Positions 63,866-64,000 of a stretch of DNA of 64,000 bases are shown here, in pieces. The notes beneath the pieces are model-generated. The model saw nothing but the letters and a program-made list of their open reading frames with translations, was not told the origin of the DNA and searched no databases. The DNA lies in NCBI GenBank assembly GCA_964059195.1, contig CAXKWD010000003.1, forward strand, positions 18,024,606 to 18,088,605. The letters are read 5' to 3'. Position 1 is the first letter of the stretch; every line of letters starts with the position of its first letter. The position numbers were made by a program, and so were the translations under genes. This stretch comes from Ectobius pallidus. Its lineage: Eukaryota; Arthropoda; Insecta; Blattodea; Ectobiidae.

Positions 63866-64000
63866 GTGTCCGCCGCCGTGAGTGAGTCGGAAGCGCGCCT
63901 ACCTTCCACTCTGGCGGCCCGGGTTCGATTCTCGGACGGGTTGGGGATTTTTCACTAGTGAAAAATTCCTTTCCCGGGTTCAGGATTGGGTGATTGTGTC
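63866..64000 (+). mobile_element. SINE family S1, runs off the window
   Basis: CCGCCGCCGTGAGTGAGTCG, B box GGGTTCGATTCTCGG, then GGATTTTTCACTAGTG and CCCGGGTTCAGGATTGGG. Best preserved S1 head in the window. Confidence 0.8.

Overview
This 64 kb window looks like gene-poor, AT-rich nuclear DNA from an arthropod, most likely an insect. The mix of decayed non-LTR retrotransposons, mariner, hAT, Helitron-like and tRNA-derived SINE copies fits a large cockroach-like (Blattodea) genome. That species guess is inference: there is no host gene, rRNA or mitochondrial sequence here to anchor it. I found no convincing host protein-coding exon on either strand. Nearly all recognisable open frames are remnants of transposon proteins, and the rest are short chance frames.

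Family names used below are local to this window. SINE families, each with a tRNA-like Pol III head: S1 (ends of the window and 45.6 kb), S2 (CTCTGGCTTAGCTCAG head), S3 (GGTGGTCTAGAGG head), S4 (GTGGTCTTGTGG head), S5 (TAGCGTAGTGGTTGAGG head), S6 (GGTGGCCGAGATGG head) and S7 (TGTGGCTTAGGGG head). LINEs: LINE-A (GHVARM C-terminus, GAGTAAGTAAGTA tail), LINE-B (22.9-23.6 kb), LINE-C (40.1 and 49.1 kb), LINE-D (36.7 kb) and a Jockey-like EN+RT copy (46.8-48.6 kb). DNA elements: hAT-T (TAGGGTT termini), hAT-N (CAGGGGTG termini), hAT-C (CAGGGCCCGGAT termini), Helitron-like families H, R and Q, MITE-F, MITE-G, MITE-H, a pogo-like MITE, a Harbinger-like MITE, a mariner family, and an unclassified interspersed repeat P.

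Layout. 0-5 kb: a Helitron end, a ~475-bp tandem array, SINE fragments, a mariner end, and a SINE nested in a LINE tail. 5-15 kb: hAT-T carrying a nested SINE, LINE-A, a long GA tract and two copies of MITE-G. 15-27 kb: a TIR element split by a Helitron, SINEs, MITE-H, LINE-B, and an hAT-C copy between two direct repeats. 27-38 kb: a nest of SINE, hAT, hAT and hAT, an hAT inserted in the Pol III head of S3, a strong short palindrome, and LINE-D with a SINE in its ATT tail. 38-53 kb: a mirrored mariner, LINE-C, S3 copies, MITE-F, P copies and the Jockey-like LINE. 53-64 kb: two Helitron H copies (one inside a foldback), a four-element nest at 57.7-59.3 kb, an hAT inside P, Helitron R, and a 950-bp foldback at 62.4-63.35 kb.

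The main value of the window is its insertion stratigraphy. Target-site duplications of the expected type (8 bp for hAT, TA for mariner/pogo-like, TTA for Harbinger-like, A|T for Helitron, 8-15 bp for SINEs) order many of the events. I see no operon, defence island, CRISPR array or other new gene system. The most unusual structures are the long inverted repeats, which could give hairpin RNA if transcribed.
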